Made by a program: the position numbers and the translations under genes | Shown here: positions 15,898 to 24,972 of the stretch, one piece after another | Position numbering within the stretch: position 1 is the stretch's first letter | Layout of the letters: each line of letters opens with the position of its first letter | The notes under the pieces: model-generated | Database searches by the model: none | Seen by the model: the letters and a program-made list of their open reading frames with translations, nothing else | Told to the model about the DNA's origin: nothing | Assembly: GCF_002913225.1 (NCBI RefSeq) | Contig: NZ_PPAW01000015.1 | Span: forward strand, 1 to 64,000 | Direction of reading: 5' to 3' | Length of the DNA: 64,000 bases | Source of the DNA: Campylobacter concisus | GTDB lineage: Bacteria > Campylobacterota > Campylobacteria > Campylobacterales > Campylobacteraceae

Positions 15898-16187
15898 TTA
15901 TAATCCTTTAAAATTTCTTTTGCCTTTTTAATATCATCGCTTTGGCTATCTTTATCACCAGCATTTAACAATATAATTATTTCATCGCCATCAAAAGTAA
16001 AAAATATCCTTAACCCACCACGATTAAAAAACCTAAGTTCGTATAAGTCTGTATCAATAAATTTATAATCCCCTAAATGATCTTTTGCTTCTATCTGCTC
16101 TAATCTTCTCAATATAGAAACCTTGAGAATAAGATTATTTAACTTATGCAACCACTTATCAAATGTTGAACTTTTTAATACTTTCAT
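15894..16187 (-). CDS. HigB/RelE-type toxin of a type II TA pair
   Basis: 97 residues of the RelE/ParE superfamily, Gp49-like killer-protein branch: FDKWLHKLNN, then DLYELRFFNRGGLRIFFTFDGDEIIILLNAGDK and a C-terminal KKAKEILKDY helix. Members cut mRNA on the ribosome. The positively charged RFFNRGGLR strand is the usual active-site region and is intact. With the antitoxin it sits between the end of the CRISPR array and a solitary repeat, where loss of the pair by array contraction would be penalised. Confidence 0.88.
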   Translation of the reverse strand: MKVLKSSTFDKWLHKLNNLILKVSILRRLEQIEAKDHLGDYKFIDTDLYELRFFNRGGLRIFFTFDGDEIIILLNAGDKDSQSDDIKKAKEILKDYK

Positions 16188-16206
16188 AGGGCAAATTTTA
16201 ACAAAT

Positions 16207-16222
16207 GTAGCTTAATGGCTAC
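16207..16222. promoter_or_regulatory. Palindromic operator ahead of the TA pair
   Basis: GTAGC (16207-16211) and GCTAC (16218-16222) are inverted around 6 nt, 20-35 nt upstream of the toxin ATG. An inverted repeat over the promoter is the normal binding site for self-repression by the antitoxin-toxin complex. Confidence 0.5.
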
Positions 16223-16244
16223 TTATAAAAAATAGCCCATAACA

Positions 16245-16270
16245 CTCATAACCCGAAGGTCGGCGGTTCA
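16245..16270 (+). pseudogene. Fragment of tRNA-fMet
   Basis: 26 nt from CTCATAACCCGAAGG to CGGCGGTTCA match the anticodon loop (CAT), the 3' anticodon stem, variable loop, T stem and start of the T loop of bacterial initiator tRNA. No D arm or acceptor stem is present. It runs straight into a solitary CRISPR repeat starting at 16270. It may be a spacer copied from a tRNA gene or a scar of integration at a tRNA. Confidence 0.6.
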
Positions 16271-16299
16271 TTAGAATCTACTCCGTTGGAGTTTGAAAC
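16270..16299 (+). CRISPR. Solitary CRISPR repeat
   Basis: 30 nt equal to the array repeat except one T to C change (AATTT to AATCT). The hairpin ACTCC-GTT-GGAGT and the end TTTGAAAC are intact. It lies 845 nt beyond the last array repeat with the TA pair between them, so the original array extended further or this unit was moved. Confidence 0.9.
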
Positions 16300-16308
16300 T
16301 CGCCAAAC

Positions 16309-16407
16309 ATGATTGATGATAACCGCAATCACTCTTTTGATAGTCGCTTTTTTGGGGCAATTCCATACAAATTTTTAGTTGGTAAAGTTAGATGGCAGAT
16401 ATTTTGA
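16309..16407 (+). pseudogene. Remnant of a signal peptidase I C-terminus
   Basis: 32 codons from ATG 16309 to TGA. DDNRNHSFDSRFFG followed by IPYKFLVGK matches the last conserved box of S26 signal peptidases (GDNR-x-x-S-x-DSR-x-x-G-x-V/I-P), with the first Gly changed to Asp. The catalytic Ser and Lys parts are absent. It is a fragment, perhaps from a TraF-like conjugation peptidase. An overlapping 37-codon frame at 16392-16505 (MADILTQISKTPW) is not recognised and may be another scrap. Confidence 0.5.
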
Positions 16408-16532
16408 CACAAATTAGTAAAACACCTTGGCTAAAGATGAAAATTAAGCAAATTATCGGATCAATGAAATTTAAAGAAGGTTATGAAATTTTTTATCAAT
16501 TATAATTAAAACAAAAAATATATGAATTTATA

Positions 16533-16560
16533 AAACCCACTTGTAAAGACAAGCAGGTTT
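16533..16560 (-). terminator. Terminator of the HhH protein gene
   Basis: On the minus strand AAACCTGCTTGT and ACAAGTGGGTTT pair (one internal mismatch) around a short loop and are followed by TTAT. It ends the transcript of the ComEA-like gene and marks the boundary between the accessory region and the housekeeping block. Confidence 0.7.
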
Positions 16561-16568
16561 AAAATGTT

Positions 16569-17090
16569 TTATTTCTCTAGTTTTTCTTTAAGTTTTTCTT
16601 TTTTAGATTTAGCTTTTGAAGCAGCTTTTTCTTTCTTTTCTTTTACTTTGTCAACAACTTTGTCTTTTTCATCTTTTGCTTTTTCACTCATACTAGTTTC
16701 ATCTTCTTTATTAGAAGTTAGCTCTTCTTTAGTTTTAGAAGCTTTCTTTTTAAATTTATCTTTTTTATCAGAGATTTTTTCTTTCATCTCGTCTTTTGCC
16801 TCATTCATTTTCTTCTTACTAGCTTTTGCTTTTTCGCGTACTTCGCTCTTGCCAGTAGTAGAAATTTCACCTTTTAGGTTATCAAAAGTTTTATCTCCGA
16901 TGCCATTTACATTTTTAAGATCGTCGATTGAGTTAAATTTATTTGCTTTTCTATACTCGATGATCGCGTCTGCTTTTGCACTGCCAATGCCATCAAGGCT
17001 CATAAGCTCCTCTTTAGTAGCTGTGTTTAGATTGATTGCTGCCATAGCCAAAGACGCAATAGCTGCAAGTGAAAACAATATTTTTTTCAT
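16569..17090 (-). CDS. ComEA-like helix-hairpin-helix protein with long Lys-rich tail
   Basis: 173 residues. A signal peptide (1-17, ending AMA) precedes a ComEA-type HhH pair at about 18-77: INLNTATKEELMSLDGIGSAKA and FNSIDDLKNVNGIGDKTFDNL. Such proteins bind incoming DNA in the periplasm during natural transformation. Residues 80-173 are an almost pure Lys/Glu/Ala/Ser tail, probably helical, about twice the length of the domain. ComEA homologues of Campylobacter are usually near 80 residues, so the tail is unusual. It stands alone, divergent from nothing and followed by its own terminator. Confidence 0.82.
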   Translation of the reverse strand: MKKILFSLAAIASLAMAAINLNTATKEELMSLDGIGSAKADAIIEYRKANKFNSIDDLKNVNGIGDKTFDNLKGEISTTGKSEVREKAKASKKKMNEAKDEMKEKISDKKDKFKKKASKTKEELTSNKEDETSMSEKAKDEKDKVVDKVKEKKEKAASKAKSKKEKLKEKLEK

Positions 17091-17193
17091 TTTTATTCCT
17101 TAAAAGTAAATTTGAAGTAAAATTCTAGCAAAGAGTGATTAATGAAGTATAAATATTGAGTAATATAAAAATGATTTTAAATATAGTTTATAG

Positions 17194-17218
17194 AAGAAAA
17201 TCCCTGAAAATTTCAGGG
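17194..17218 (-). terminator. Terminator after rplS
   Basis: On the minus strand CCCTGAAA pairs with TTTCAGGG around one or two bases and is followed by ATTTTCTTC, 9 nt past the rplS stop codon. It closes the ffh-to-rplS operon. Confidence 0.75.
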
Positions 17219-17226
17219 AAAAAGTT

Positions 17227-17583
17227 TTATTTTCTAAGTTCGCGGATCTTAGCTGCTTTACCACGTAGTTCGCGTAGGTAGAATAGTTTAGCTCTTCTGA
17301 CACGACCTTTTCTAAGAACCTTAATCTCTTCAATAGAGTCACTAAAGATTGGGAAAATTCTCTCAACGCCAACGCTGTTAGCACCAATTTTTCTAATGAT
17401 AAATGTTTCGCCAGTGCCGCTACCACGTCTAGCTATACAAATGCCTTCAAAATTTTGAATTCTTGTTTTGTCGCCTTCGTGAATACGAGTAGCCACACGC
17501 AATGTATCTCCTGCACGGAAGTCAGGGATATTCTTACCAGCAATTTGAGCATTTTCAAACGCTTCAATGTATTTATTTCTCAT
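17227..17583 (-). CDS. rplS: 50S ribosomal protein L19
   Basis: 118 residues, normal length. L19 sits at the 30S-50S interface. The body shows [12 protein letters not shown], then [24 protein letters not shown] and the basic C-terminus [20 protein letters not shown]. It is the last gene of rpsP-khpA-rimM-trmD-rplS, 8 nt after trmD, a conserved bacterial order. Confidence 0.98.
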   Translation of the reverse strand: MRNKYIEAFENAQIAGKNIPDFRAGDTLRVATRIHEGDKTRIQNFEGICIARRGSGTGETFIIRKIGANSVGVERIFPIFSDSIEEIKVLRKGRVRRAKLFYLRELRGKAAKIRELRK

Positions 17584-17591
17584 GTTTTTCC

Positions 17592-18284
17592 TTATTTATG
17601 TGGCTTTAGCTTTTGATATAAATCAGGGCGAAAGTACCTTGTTTTGCAGTGAGCCATCTTGTTTTTTAAGTTGTGGATTTTAGCATGATTACCCTTTAAA
17701 AACTCTGAAACCACAAAGAGTGATTTAAAATTATCAGGTTTTGTAAAAGATGGAGCTTCAAGCAGATTACCCTCAAAACTCTCTACTTCAAGACTCATGT
17801 CGTTTCCTAAAACCCCAGGTACGTTTCTTGATATCGCGTCACTCATACAAAGTGCAGGTAACTCTCCACCAGTTAAAATAAAATCACCTATGCAAAAAAC
17901 TTCATCCGCCCAAAGCTCGACAACTCTCTCATCAAGACCTTCATATCTACTGCAAACAAAGCAAATATGATCTTTTTTAGAAAGTCTTTTTGCGTCATTT
18001 TGGTTAAATTTTTTACCAGCTGGTGTCAAAAAGATCACGTGAGCATTTTTATCTTTTTCTTTTATAAATTTGAACGACTCATCCAAAGGTTGTGGAAACA
18101 TCAAAAGCCCTGCTCCGCCTCCGATCATATAATCATCAACTTTATTGTGCTTATCGTTGGTAAAATTTCTTGGATTTATAAAATCAATTTCAATAAATTT
18201 ATTAATAATCGCACGTTTTAAAATAGAATCGCAAAAGTAAGGTTTGACTAAATTTTCAAAAAGTGTAATAAATGTAAATTTCAT
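17592..18284 (-). CDS. trmD: tRNA (guanine37-N1)-methyltransferase
   Basis: 230 residues. TrmD adds the m1G37 methyl group to tRNAs reading CUN, CCN and CGG codons, preventing frameshifts. The trefoil-knot AdoMet site is visible in [13 protein letters not shown] and [27 protein letters not shown] is the family N-terminal motif. It overlaps rimM by 4 nt and is followed by rplS. Confidence 0.98.
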   Translation of the reverse strand: MKFTFITLFENLVKPYFCDSILKRAIINKFIEIDFINPRNFTNDKHNKVDDYMIGGGAGLLMFPQPLDESFKFIKEKDKNAHVIFLTPAGKKFNQNDAKRLSKKDHICFVCSRYEGLDERVVELWADEVFCIGDFILTGGELPALCMSDAISRNVPGVLGNDMSLEVESFEGNLLEAPSFTKPDNFKSLFVVSEFLKGNHAKIHNLKNKMAHCKTRYFRPDLYQKLKPHK

Positions 18285-18811
18285 GAATTTTCTAAGATAT
18301 CTCTAGCGCCTTTTACCAAAATCTCTCCGCTTTCCAAATTTACAGTTTCGATAAAATGCCCCAAATATGGAATGTAGAAATTTTTTGGTTTGCCGGCTAC
18401 GATAAGCTCTTCGTCTGTTTTTATGTATAAAAGTGAATTTGCAAAATTATCTTGGATATCTTCTACAATGCCCAAAATTTCACCATTTTCTACTACTTTT
18501 AATCCAATAATATCAAACTGAAAAAATTCATCTTTTTTTAGTTTGCAGTTTTTTCTAGTAAGCTCTTTTGTAGTATAGATGGTTTTATTTACAAGTGTTT
18601 TGGCAAGATCTAAGTCATCAAAATTTTCAAACAAAACCAGCTCTTTTTGTTTGTTGTAGTCTTTTATGATGAGCTGATCATTGTTTTTATCAAAAAAGGT
18701 TGCGCCTTTTTTAAATTGCTCTGGGAAGTCGCTCTTGTTGTGAAGCTTTAAATAGCCCTTTAAGCCAACACATCTCCCAATAGTAGCGACTTCAACAATA
18801 TCACTATTCAA
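18281..18811 (-). CDS. rimM: 16S rRNA processing protein RimM
   Basis: 176 residues. RimM helps mature the 30S head and binds S19. The N-terminal barrel has [16 protein letters not shown]; the C-terminal PRC-barrel has [11 protein letters not shown] and the closing segment [18 protein letters not shown]. It overlaps khpA by 8 nt and trmD by 4 nt. Confidence 0.96.
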   Translation of the reverse strand: MNSDIVEVATIGRCVGLKGYLKLHNKSDFPEQFKKGATFFDKNNDQLIIKDYNKQKELVLFENFDDLDLAKTLVNKTIYTTKELTRKNCKLKKDEFFQFDIIGLKVVENGEILGIVEDIQDNFANSLLYIKTDEELIVAGKPKNFYIPYLGHFIETVNLESGEILVKGARDILENS

Positions 18812-19046
18812 TAGCTTTTACCGTTACTCTATAACTTGTATTGTCTTTGGCTTTACAGCCAATAATAACGGTCTTTATAGCATTTATCATTTTGCCGTCT
18901 TTGCCGATAAGTTTTCCAGTATCAACCTTATCGGCACTTATAATAATCTCGACAAAATTTTCACCAAGCTCTTGACGCTCGATAGTTACCTTTTCAGGAA
19001 AATCAGCTATCAGCTTGGCGTATTCGTATAAAAAATTTTCAACCAT
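18804..19046 (-). CDS. khpA: KH-domain RNA-binding protein KhpA
   Basis: 80 residues forming a single KH domain, with the GxxG loop as LIGKDGKMINAIK. KhpA proteins bind RNA, often with a KhpB partner, and are usually placed between rpsP and rimM, exactly as here. It shares one base with the rpsP stop codon. Confidence 0.95.
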   Translation of the reverse strand: MVENFLYEYAKLIADFPEKVTIERQELGENFVEIIISADKVDTGKLIGKDGKMINAIKTVIIGCKAKDNTSYRVTVKAIE

Positions 19047-19273
19047 TATTTTGTAATTTGCGCAACTCTATCGCTAAGTTTAGCACCGACGCTTTTCCAG
19101 TAATCCAATCTCTCTTTGTTGAAATTTATAACATTTGGCTCAACCATAGGGTTGTAATAACCAATGCTCTCTATCCAACCGCTATCGCGTCTTTTTCTAC
19201 TATCTGTAACAACTATACGATAAAAAGGTCTTTTTTTACGTCCCATTCTTGTTAGTCTTACTACTGTTGCCAT
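19046..19273 (-). CDS. rpsP: 30S ribosomal protein S16
   Basis: 75 residues from [20 protein letters not shown], the universal S16 start, to DRVAQITK. An in-frame extension of 25 codons reaches 19348 but has no homology and would overlap ffh; GAGGAGA at 19281-19287 places the start at 19273. Binds 16S rRNA early in 30S assembly. Confidence 0.97.
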   Translation of the reverse strand: MATVVRLTRMGRKKRPFYRIVVTDSRKRRDSGWIESIGYYNPMVEPNVINFNKERLDYWKSVGAKLSDRVAQITK

Positions 19274-19344
19274 ATTATATTCTCCTCTTGTTTTTAAATA
19301 AAGCTTAAATTTAGATAACAAATATCTAAATTTAAACCTTTTTA

Positions 19345-20685
19345 TCAAACAGGTCTTTTTAAATTTGCTTGTGAAAGCATATTTGCAAGTCCTTTTGCTC
19401 CGCCTTTTCCTGAAAATTTCTTAGCAAGCTTTGAGGCATTTTCAAACTGCTTTAAAAAGCGATTTACCTCTACTTGAGATAGCCCAGAGCCAGCTGCCAA
19501 ACGCCTTTTTCTACTATTGTTTAAAAGGTCTGGATTTTCACGCTCTTTTTGCGTCATAGAGTTTATCATAGCTTTAATATGCAAAATTTCTTTTGAATTA
19601 TCAAGGTCTATATCTTTTATCTGATTTGCAAGTCCTGAAAGTCCAGGTATCATCCCCATCAAAGACTTCATACTACCAAGCTTTTTAACGCTTTCCATTT
19701 GATCTAAAAAGTCATTAAAATTAAACTGGCCTTTTTTTATCTTTTGATTTAGACGTTTCGCCTCTTTTTCATCAATAATAGTCGATGTTTTCTCAACCAA
19801 AGTGGCTAAGTCGCCCTCGCCCATTATACGGCTTACGATGCGGTCTGGTATAAAGCTCTCGATATCAGCTACTTTCTCACCAGTACCGACAAATCTAAGT
19901 GGGATATTTAGCTGTTTTGCGATACTAATAGCTACGCCGCCCTTTGAGTCAGAGTCAAATTTAGAAAGAATAACTCCAGAAATTCCTAAAATTTCATTAA
20001 AACTTGTAGCTGTCTTTACGGCGTCTTGGCCGCTCATGGCGTCAGCCACGTAGAAAATTTCATGTGGATTTATCGCATTTTTTACATCTTTTATCTCTTG
20101 CATTAATTTTTCATCGATCGCAAGACGACCAGCGGTATCCACTAAAAGTACATCATAAAGACCGCTTTTTGCTTTTTCTAGCGCTTCTTTTGCTACTTTT
20201 ATAGGGTTGTTTTCATTTTCTATATAAAAAAGATCTATCTCATTTGCAACGCAGAGCTGTCTTAGTTGCTCAACCGCCGCTAACCTTTGCAAGTCGCAGG
20301 CCGCAACTAAAACTTTTTTCTTTCTTAGCTTTAGATAGTTTGCAAGCTTGATAGTTGTCGTTGTTTTACCGCTACCTTGCAAGCCAGCCATCAAAACAAT
20401 AGTCGGTGCAACTGGCGCATAGACAAAGCCTTGGTTGCCAGGAGCTGTTAAGATAGTCGTTAAATTTGACTTGATCGCATCTAAAAAATTCTTTTGACCA
20501 ACGCCAGTTTGCTTTAGTTCGCTTTCGATAGACGCGAGTAGATCCTTGGTAACTTTGTGATGAACATCAGCTTTTAAAAGAGCTTTTTTGAGCACGTCAA
20601 GTGCGTTTTTTAGAGCTTTTTCGTCATCTACAAAACGTATCTTACTAACGGCTAATCTAAAAGACTCGCTAATTTGTTCGAACAC
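19345..20685 (-). CDS. ffh: Signal recognition particle protein Ffh
   Basis: 446 residues. Ffh binds 4.5S RNA and nascent signal sequences and delivers ribosomes to FtsY. N helices are followed by the G domain ([38 protein letters not shown]) and the methionine-rich M domain ([30 protein letters not shown]). It is the first gene of the operon leading to rplS. Confidence 0.98.
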   Translation of the reverse strand: MFEQISESFRLAVSKIRFVDDEKALKNALDVLKKALLKADVHHKVTKDLLASIESELKQTGVGQKNFLDAIKSNLTTILTAPGNQGFVYAPVAPTIVLMAGLQGSGKTTTTIKLANYLKLRKKKVLVAACDLQRLAAVEQLRQLCVANEIDLFYIENENNPIKVAKEALEKAKSGLYDVLLVDTAGRLAIDEKLMQEIKDVKNAINPHEIFYVADAMSGQDAVKTATSFNEILGISGVILSKFDSDSKGGVAISIAKQLNIPLRFVGTGEKVADIESFIPDRIVSRIMGEGDLATLVEKTSTIIDEKEAKRLNQKIKKGQFNFNDFLDQMESVKKLGSMKSLMGMIPGLSGLANQIKDIDLDNSKEILHIKAMINSMTQKERENPDLLNNSRKRRLAAGSGLSQVEVNRFLKQFENASKLAKKFSGKGGAKGLANMLSQANLKRPV

Positions 20686-20747
20686 TAATCACCTTTCTAA
20701 GTTGTTATTAAAGGGCGTATATTACTAAATAATTTCTTTATTGCTCT

Positions 20748-21506
20748 TTAAATTTCAAATTTATTAGATATCTCAAATCCAAGAGAGTTAAATTCTCTTG
20801 GGATCGGTGCTTTAAATTTATAGTCTAAAAGAGCGATAGAGTAAGCATGCAAAAACATTCTATTTGCTCTATTTTTGCCGTATTTCTCATCGCCAACGAT
20901 AGGTAAATTTAAACTAGCTAAATGCACCCTTATCTGATGCGTTCTGCCTGTTTTTATGGCAACTTTTACCAGCGCTTTTTTGCCCACAACCATGAGCGGT
21001 GAAATTTCACTGATCGCCTCTTTGCCATCTTTTGAGATCTTTGAAATGGCACCATTTTTATTTTTTATCGTTAAGATCGGCTCATTTACGAACACTTCCT
21101 CGCTCATGATGCCCCTAACTGCTGCCACGTAAATTTTCTCAACCTTCATCTTTTTAAACTCATTTATGGCAAGGCTCGCAAATTCGTCATTTTTTACAAG
21201 AAGCAGCACGCCGCTTGTGTCTTTATCGAGCCTATGAAGGAGTGGGAATTTATACATTTGACTGATTTTTTCGCTAGTTATTGCAGCTGGTTTATTGATG
21301 GCTATTAAATTTTCATCTTCAAAGATAACGCTTGGCTTTGGCATCTCTTCGACGCTAAATTTAGTATTTTCACTCATCAAGGCACGAGCGATCACCACCT
21401 TTTGCCCCTTGGCATAGACTAGCCCGCTGTCAATTAACTCCTTTGCCTCGTTGTTTGAGATATTTTTTTGTTTGGCTAAAATTTTATACGCTTTTTCTTC
21501 ACTCAT
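20748..21506 (-). CDS. RluA-family pseudouridine synthase
   Basis: 252 residues. A short S4-like N-terminus (KNISNNEAKELIDSGLV) precedes the catalytic domain with HRLDKDTSGVLL (catalytic Asp) and KTGRTHQIRVHLA. Such enzymes isomerise uridines in rRNA or tRNA; which site cannot be said from sequence. Its start overlaps the waaA stop by 4 nt, so the two are coupled. Confidence 0.9.
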   Translation of the reverse strand: MSEEKAYKILAKQKNISNNEAKELIDSGLVYAKGQKVVIARALMSENTKFSVEEMPKPSVIFEDENLIAINKPAAITSEKISQMYKFPLLHRLDKDTSGVLLLVKNDEFASLAINEFKKMKVEKIYVAAVRGIMSEEVFVNEPILTIKNKNGAISKISKDGKEAISEISPLMVVGKKALVKVAIKTGRTHQIRVHLASLNLPIVGDEKYGKNRANRMFLHAYSIALLDYKFKAPIPREFNSLGFEISNKFEI

Positions 21507-22639
21507 AAAGTGCTCCTTATATCTTCTATGATAGCATCAGCGCTTGCTTGCACGGCGATCTTGCTCTTTTTGGCATCACTACCCATTATTCCGCCGATCT
21601 CGCTAGCCTTTGCGATGTAGATGTTTTCAACTAGGCTAAATAACGCCTTTTGGTTAAATATAAACTCGCCGCTAATTATAACTGGGTTAAATTGTGCGCA
21701 CTCGATTGGATTATGCCCGCCGATATTTGGCACAAAACTACCTCCAAGCACGACTATATCGCTAATAGCATAGACATTTACAAGCTCGCCTAAAGTATCA
21801 AGCAAATTTACTTTAGCATCAAATTTATGCGTTTGGCTAAATTTAGCAAAGCTAAAACTATGCTTTTTAGCGTAATCGCTCGCTAGCTTTTCCACCTCTG
21901 CAAATCTCTCTGGATGGCGAGGTGCGATGATTAAAAGATCGTTTTCTTTTAAATTTAAATTTGCTAGTATCATCTCTTCTTCGCCCGCATGCGTGCTTGC
22001 TAGTACGATCACTCTAGCTTTTGGCTTTTCATAAACTCTACTAACGCTTGGCAAAAATGCAGCTTTTATATTGCCAACGACCTCTATTTCGCCCGCTCCA
22101 AGCGACTTTAGTCTCTCTTTATCAAGCTCACTTTGGGCGTAAATTTTATCTACAAATTTAAAAAGATATCTATAAAAAAAGCCAAATTTTAAGTAGCTTT
22201 TATAACTTCTATCTGAAATTCTAGCGTTTATCAGGATCACTCGGCTACCTTTTAGCTTTGCCATAAAAACTAGCATTAGCCAAAGCTCTGCCTCGAAAAT
22301 GACTAAAATTTTGCTCTTTTTTAGCCAAAATGGCAAGAAAATTTCAAATGGTAAAAATCTCGTGTTTGAGCAAATTTTACTCGCTGCTTCAAAGCCCGTA
22401 TTTGTCACCACACTTACGGCCTTGTTGTCAAATTTTTGCATCAATAGTTTTAGCGCTTGCACCTCGCCAAATGAGCAAGCGTGAAAATGCACATCTGCAT
22501 CTTGAAATTTTGGATTATTAAAGAGAAAAAAACGTGCTGGGATCGATCTATGATATTTTTTTTTGAAACTTAAGAAAAGTAGAAAAATAGCCCCAAAAAA
22601 GTAGAGTATTGAGGCTAAAAAATAATATATTATTATCAC
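21503..22639 (-). CDS. waaA: Kdo transferase
   Basis: 378 residues. WaaA attaches 3-deoxy-D-manno-octulosonic acid to lipid A at the inner membrane, the first core step. An N-terminal membrane anchor (about 1-24) is followed by the SIPARFF region, the FEAELWLML motif with the catalytic Glu of this glycosyltransferase family, APRHPERF, and the acceptor-side GGSFVPNIGGHNPIEC. It is overlapped by the pseudouridine synthase gene and preceded by the zinc-ribbon gene. Confidence 0.95.
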   Translation of the reverse strand: MIIIYYFLASILYFFGAIFLLFLSFKKKYHRSIPARFFLFNNPKFQDADVHFHACSFGEVQALKLLMQKFDNKAVSVVTNTGFEAASKICSNTRFLPFEIFLPFWLKKSKILVIFEAELWLMLVFMAKLKGSRVILINARISDRSYKSYLKFGFFYRYLFKFVDKIYAQSELDKERLKSLGAGEIEVVGNIKAAFLPSVSRVYEKPKARVIVLASTHAGEEEMILANLNLKENDLLIIAPRHPERFAEVEKLASDYAKKHSFSFAKFSQTHKFDAKVNLLDTLGELVNVYAISDIVVLGGSFVPNIGGHNPIECAQFNPVIISGEFIFNQKALFSLVENIYIAKASEIGGIMGSDAKKSKIAVQASADAIIEDIRSTL

Positions 22640-22648
22640 GAAAGTGTG

Positions 22649-23356
22649 TTATTGCTCTTGTTTGTATAAAATTCTGCCACAATGCGGGCAAGTGACGATG
22701 TCTTCGCCTTTTACAACCGCAGAGAAAGTTTTATCATTTATCTGCATAAAGCAACCATAACAAGCTTGTTTTTTAACTGGCACAACGGCTGTGTTGTGAG
22801 CCCATTTTCTGATCTTTTCGTAAAATGCTAAGATCTTTTGATTCATCGCAGCGACAAGTTTATCTTTTTTAGCATATACCTCTTTGCGCTCTTTTTCGAT
22901 CTTTTCAAGCTCAGATGAAACCTCGCTTTTTATCTTTTCTAAATTTCCTTCAAGCTCTGTTTTTTTAGCATTTAGCTCATCTTTTTGAGCATTTTTATTG
23001 TCTATTAGTTTTTCAAGTCTAGCGATCTCTTCATTTGCTGCTTCAAGCTGTTCTTTTGCGATATCTTCTTCAAGACCTAGCGCTTTTATCTCTTTTTCGC
23101 TTTTAGCGTTCGATCTTTTTTTAGCTACGTCTTTGATCTTGGCGCTAAATTCAGCGATATGAGCGTTTGTGCCTGATTTTTGTGATTTCAGATCATTTAC
23201 CTCTTCGTCAAGCCTTTCTACATTAACCGCTATAGTTTCACACTCTTCTTCTATGCTTTTATAGGCTTTTTCTACTTCTTGTATGCGTGGCGTGAAGCCG
23301 TCTATTTGTTTGTCAAGATCAGATAATTCAACTAATTGTTGCAAATATTTATTCAT
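22649..23356 (-). CDS. Coiled-coil zinc-ribbon protein
   Basis: 235 residues. About 175 residues of continuous coiled coil end in a C4 zinc ribbon: CYGCFMQIN and CPHCGRILY. This is the DUF164 / CdsZ-type family, widespread but of uncertain role; an RNA- or ribosome-linked chaperone function has been proposed for relatives. It lies 9 nt before waaA and 16 nt after the NIF3 gene. Confidence 0.9.
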   Translation of the reverse strand: MNKYLQQLVELSDLDKQIDGFTPRIQEVEKAYKSIEEECETIAVNVERLDEEVNDLKSQKSGTNAHIAEFSAKIKDVAKKRSNAKSEKEIKALGLEEDIAKEQLEAANEEIARLEKLIDNKNAQKDELNAKKTELEGNLEKIKSEVSSELEKIEKERKEVYAKKDKLVAAMNQKILAFYEKIRKWAHNTAVVPVKKQACYGCFMQINDKTFSAVVKGEDIVTCPHCGRILYKQEQ

Positions 23357-23372
23357 AATGTTTCCTTTTTTG

Positions 23373-24098
23373 TTAGCAATATGTAAATGGGTTTTTAGAA
23401 TTGCTTATTATAACTTCAATTTTTAGATTTTGCAAATATTTTGCTAAAAAATCACTAAAATAACGCTCGCTTTCATAGTGGTTTATGTCGATCAAATTTA
23501 GTCCATTTTCCTTTGCGTAAAGGGCTTGGTGATACTTTAGATCGCCCGTTAAAAAGGCGTCTGCTTTGACATCTTGGATGAGATCTGCGCCGCTTCCAGT
23601 GCAGATGCAAATTTTAGAAATTTCATCTTTTGCATGAACTGCTCTTAAATATTCTAGCCCAAGTTTTTCTTTTACAAATTTACAAAGCTCGCTAAATTTC
23701 ATATCCACATCAGCGTAGATCAAAAAGCCCTCTTTGCTTGAAATTTCAAGCCCCAAAACCTGCGTCGCAAATTTTTCATTTAAAAAGGCAAGGTCGGCGT
23801 TTGTGTGAAGTGAGATGAGTGAGATATTTTTTATCACCATCTCCCTTATTAGTGAGCTTGGATAGAGGCTGTAGTCTAGGCACTTTAGGCCCTTAAAAAT
23901 GAGCGGATGGTGCGTGATGATGAGCGAGTTTGGCAAGACATTTTGCAAAAGCTCGCTATCAATATCAAGACTTAGATAAATTCGCTCAAATTCGCTGTCA
24001 AATGAGCCAACCTGCAGGCCACTATTATCCCAAGACTCTTGGCTCACAAATGGGCAAATTTCATCTAAGATTTTATAAATTTCAGCTATTTTCATCAA
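23373..24098 (-). CDS. NIF3-like dinuclear metal-centre protein
   Basis: 241 residues. Metal ligands of the NIF3/YbgI family are visible: ITHHPLIF, SLHTNADL and the C-terminal DINHYESER. WDNSGLQVG near residue 24 is the family start. The length matches the short bacterial form; some relatives act as GTP cyclohydrolase-like or metal-chaperone proteins, but the role is unsettled. Three bases separate it from glyQ. Confidence 0.92.
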   Translation of the reverse strand: MMKIAEIYKILDEICPFVSQESWDNSGLQVGSFDSEFERIYLSLDIDSELLQNVLPNSLIITHHPLIFKGLKCLDYSLYPSSLIREMVIKNISLISLHTNADLAFLNEKFATQVLGLEISSKEGFLIYADVDMKFSELCKFVKEKLGLEYLRAVHAKDEISKICICTGSGADLIQDVKADAFLTGDLKYHQALYAKENGLNLIDINHYESERYFSDFLAKYLQNLKIEVIISNSKNPFTYC

Positions 24099-24101
24099 AT
24101 T

Positions 24102-24962
24102 TTACTTTTGCTCTAGGCTCTCTTTATATGTTAGCGCGCACTCTTTTGCAAGCTCGCGAATTTTTAAGATGTAGTCTTGTCTTTGCGTAACGCTTATCGC
24201 TCCACGCGCGTCAAGGACGTTAAACGTATGCGCTGCAAGCATGCAGTAGTCGTAGGCTGGCAGTGAAATTTTAGCCTCCAAGCAACGTTTACACTCATTA
24301 AATGCGTTTTCAAACTGGTTAAAAAGCATATCAACATTTGCCACTTCAAAGTTGTATTTACTCCACTCGTACTCGCCTTGTTTGTGAACGTCGGCGTAGG
24401 TTACGATGTTGCCATTAGAGTCGTCCCAAACGATGTCATAGACGCTATTTACATCTTGTAGATACATCGCTAAGCGCTCAAGGCCGTATGTTATCTCGCC
24501 AGATATGAGCTCGCATGCGATGCCGCCCACCTGCTGAAAGTAGGTAAATTGCGTCACTTCCATGCCGTCTAGCCAGACCTCCCAGCCAAGTCCCCAAGCG
24601 CCCAGCGTCGGGCTCTCCCAGTTGTCTTCGACAAAGCGGATATCGTGATTTTTCAAATTTAAACCAAGTCTTTCAAGGCTTTTTAGGTAAAGCTCTTGGA
24701 TATTTTCTGGGCTTGGTTTTATAAGCACTTGAAACTGATAGTAAGCGCCAAGACGGTTTGGATTTTCGCCGTATCTGCCATCAGTCGGACGGCGGCTTGG
24801 GGCTACGTATGCAGTCGCCCATGGCTTTGGTCCAAGGCTTCTTAAAAATGTCGCCTGATGATATGTACCCGCACCTGCTGGCATATCGTATGGCTGAAGT
24901 ATGACGCAGCCTTGCTCTTGCCAATAGTTTTGAAGCGTTAGTATTATTTGTGAAAATGTCAT
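24102..24962 (-). CDS. glyQ: Glycyl-tRNA synthetase alpha subunit
   Basis: 286 residues, standard. Class II synthetase catalytic subunit for charging tRNA-Gly, with [24 protein letters not shown] at the start (shown in part: [10 protein letters not shown]), [14 protein letters not shown] and FTYFQQVGG. The beta subunit gene glyS is not in this window. Confidence 0.97.
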   Translation of the reverse strand: MTFSQIILTLQNYWQEQGCVILQPYDMPAGAGTYHQATFLRSLGPKPWATAYVAPSRRPTDGRYGENPNRLGAYYQFQVLIKPSPENIQELYLKSLERLGLNLKNHDIRFVEDNWESPTLGAWGLGWEVWLDGMEVTQFTYFQQVGGIACELISGEITYGLERLAMYLQDVNSVYDIVWDDSNGNIVTYADVHKQGEYEWSKYNFEVANVDMLFNQFENAFNECKRCLEAKISLPAYDYCMLAAHTFNVLDARGAISVTQRQDYILKIRELAKECALTYKESLEQK

Positions 24963-24972
24963 TTTTTGCCTT

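Noticed and set aside
16564-17103. Plus-strand 179-codon frame opposite the ComEA-like gene
   Set aside because: It is the mirror of the Lys-rich tail: AAA/GAA codons read as Phe/Ser on the other strand. No ribosome site or family likeness.
17139-17426. Minus-strand 95-codon frame over rplS
   Set aside because: Different frame of the rplS region; the S/L-rich translation has no likeness and crosses the rplS terminator.
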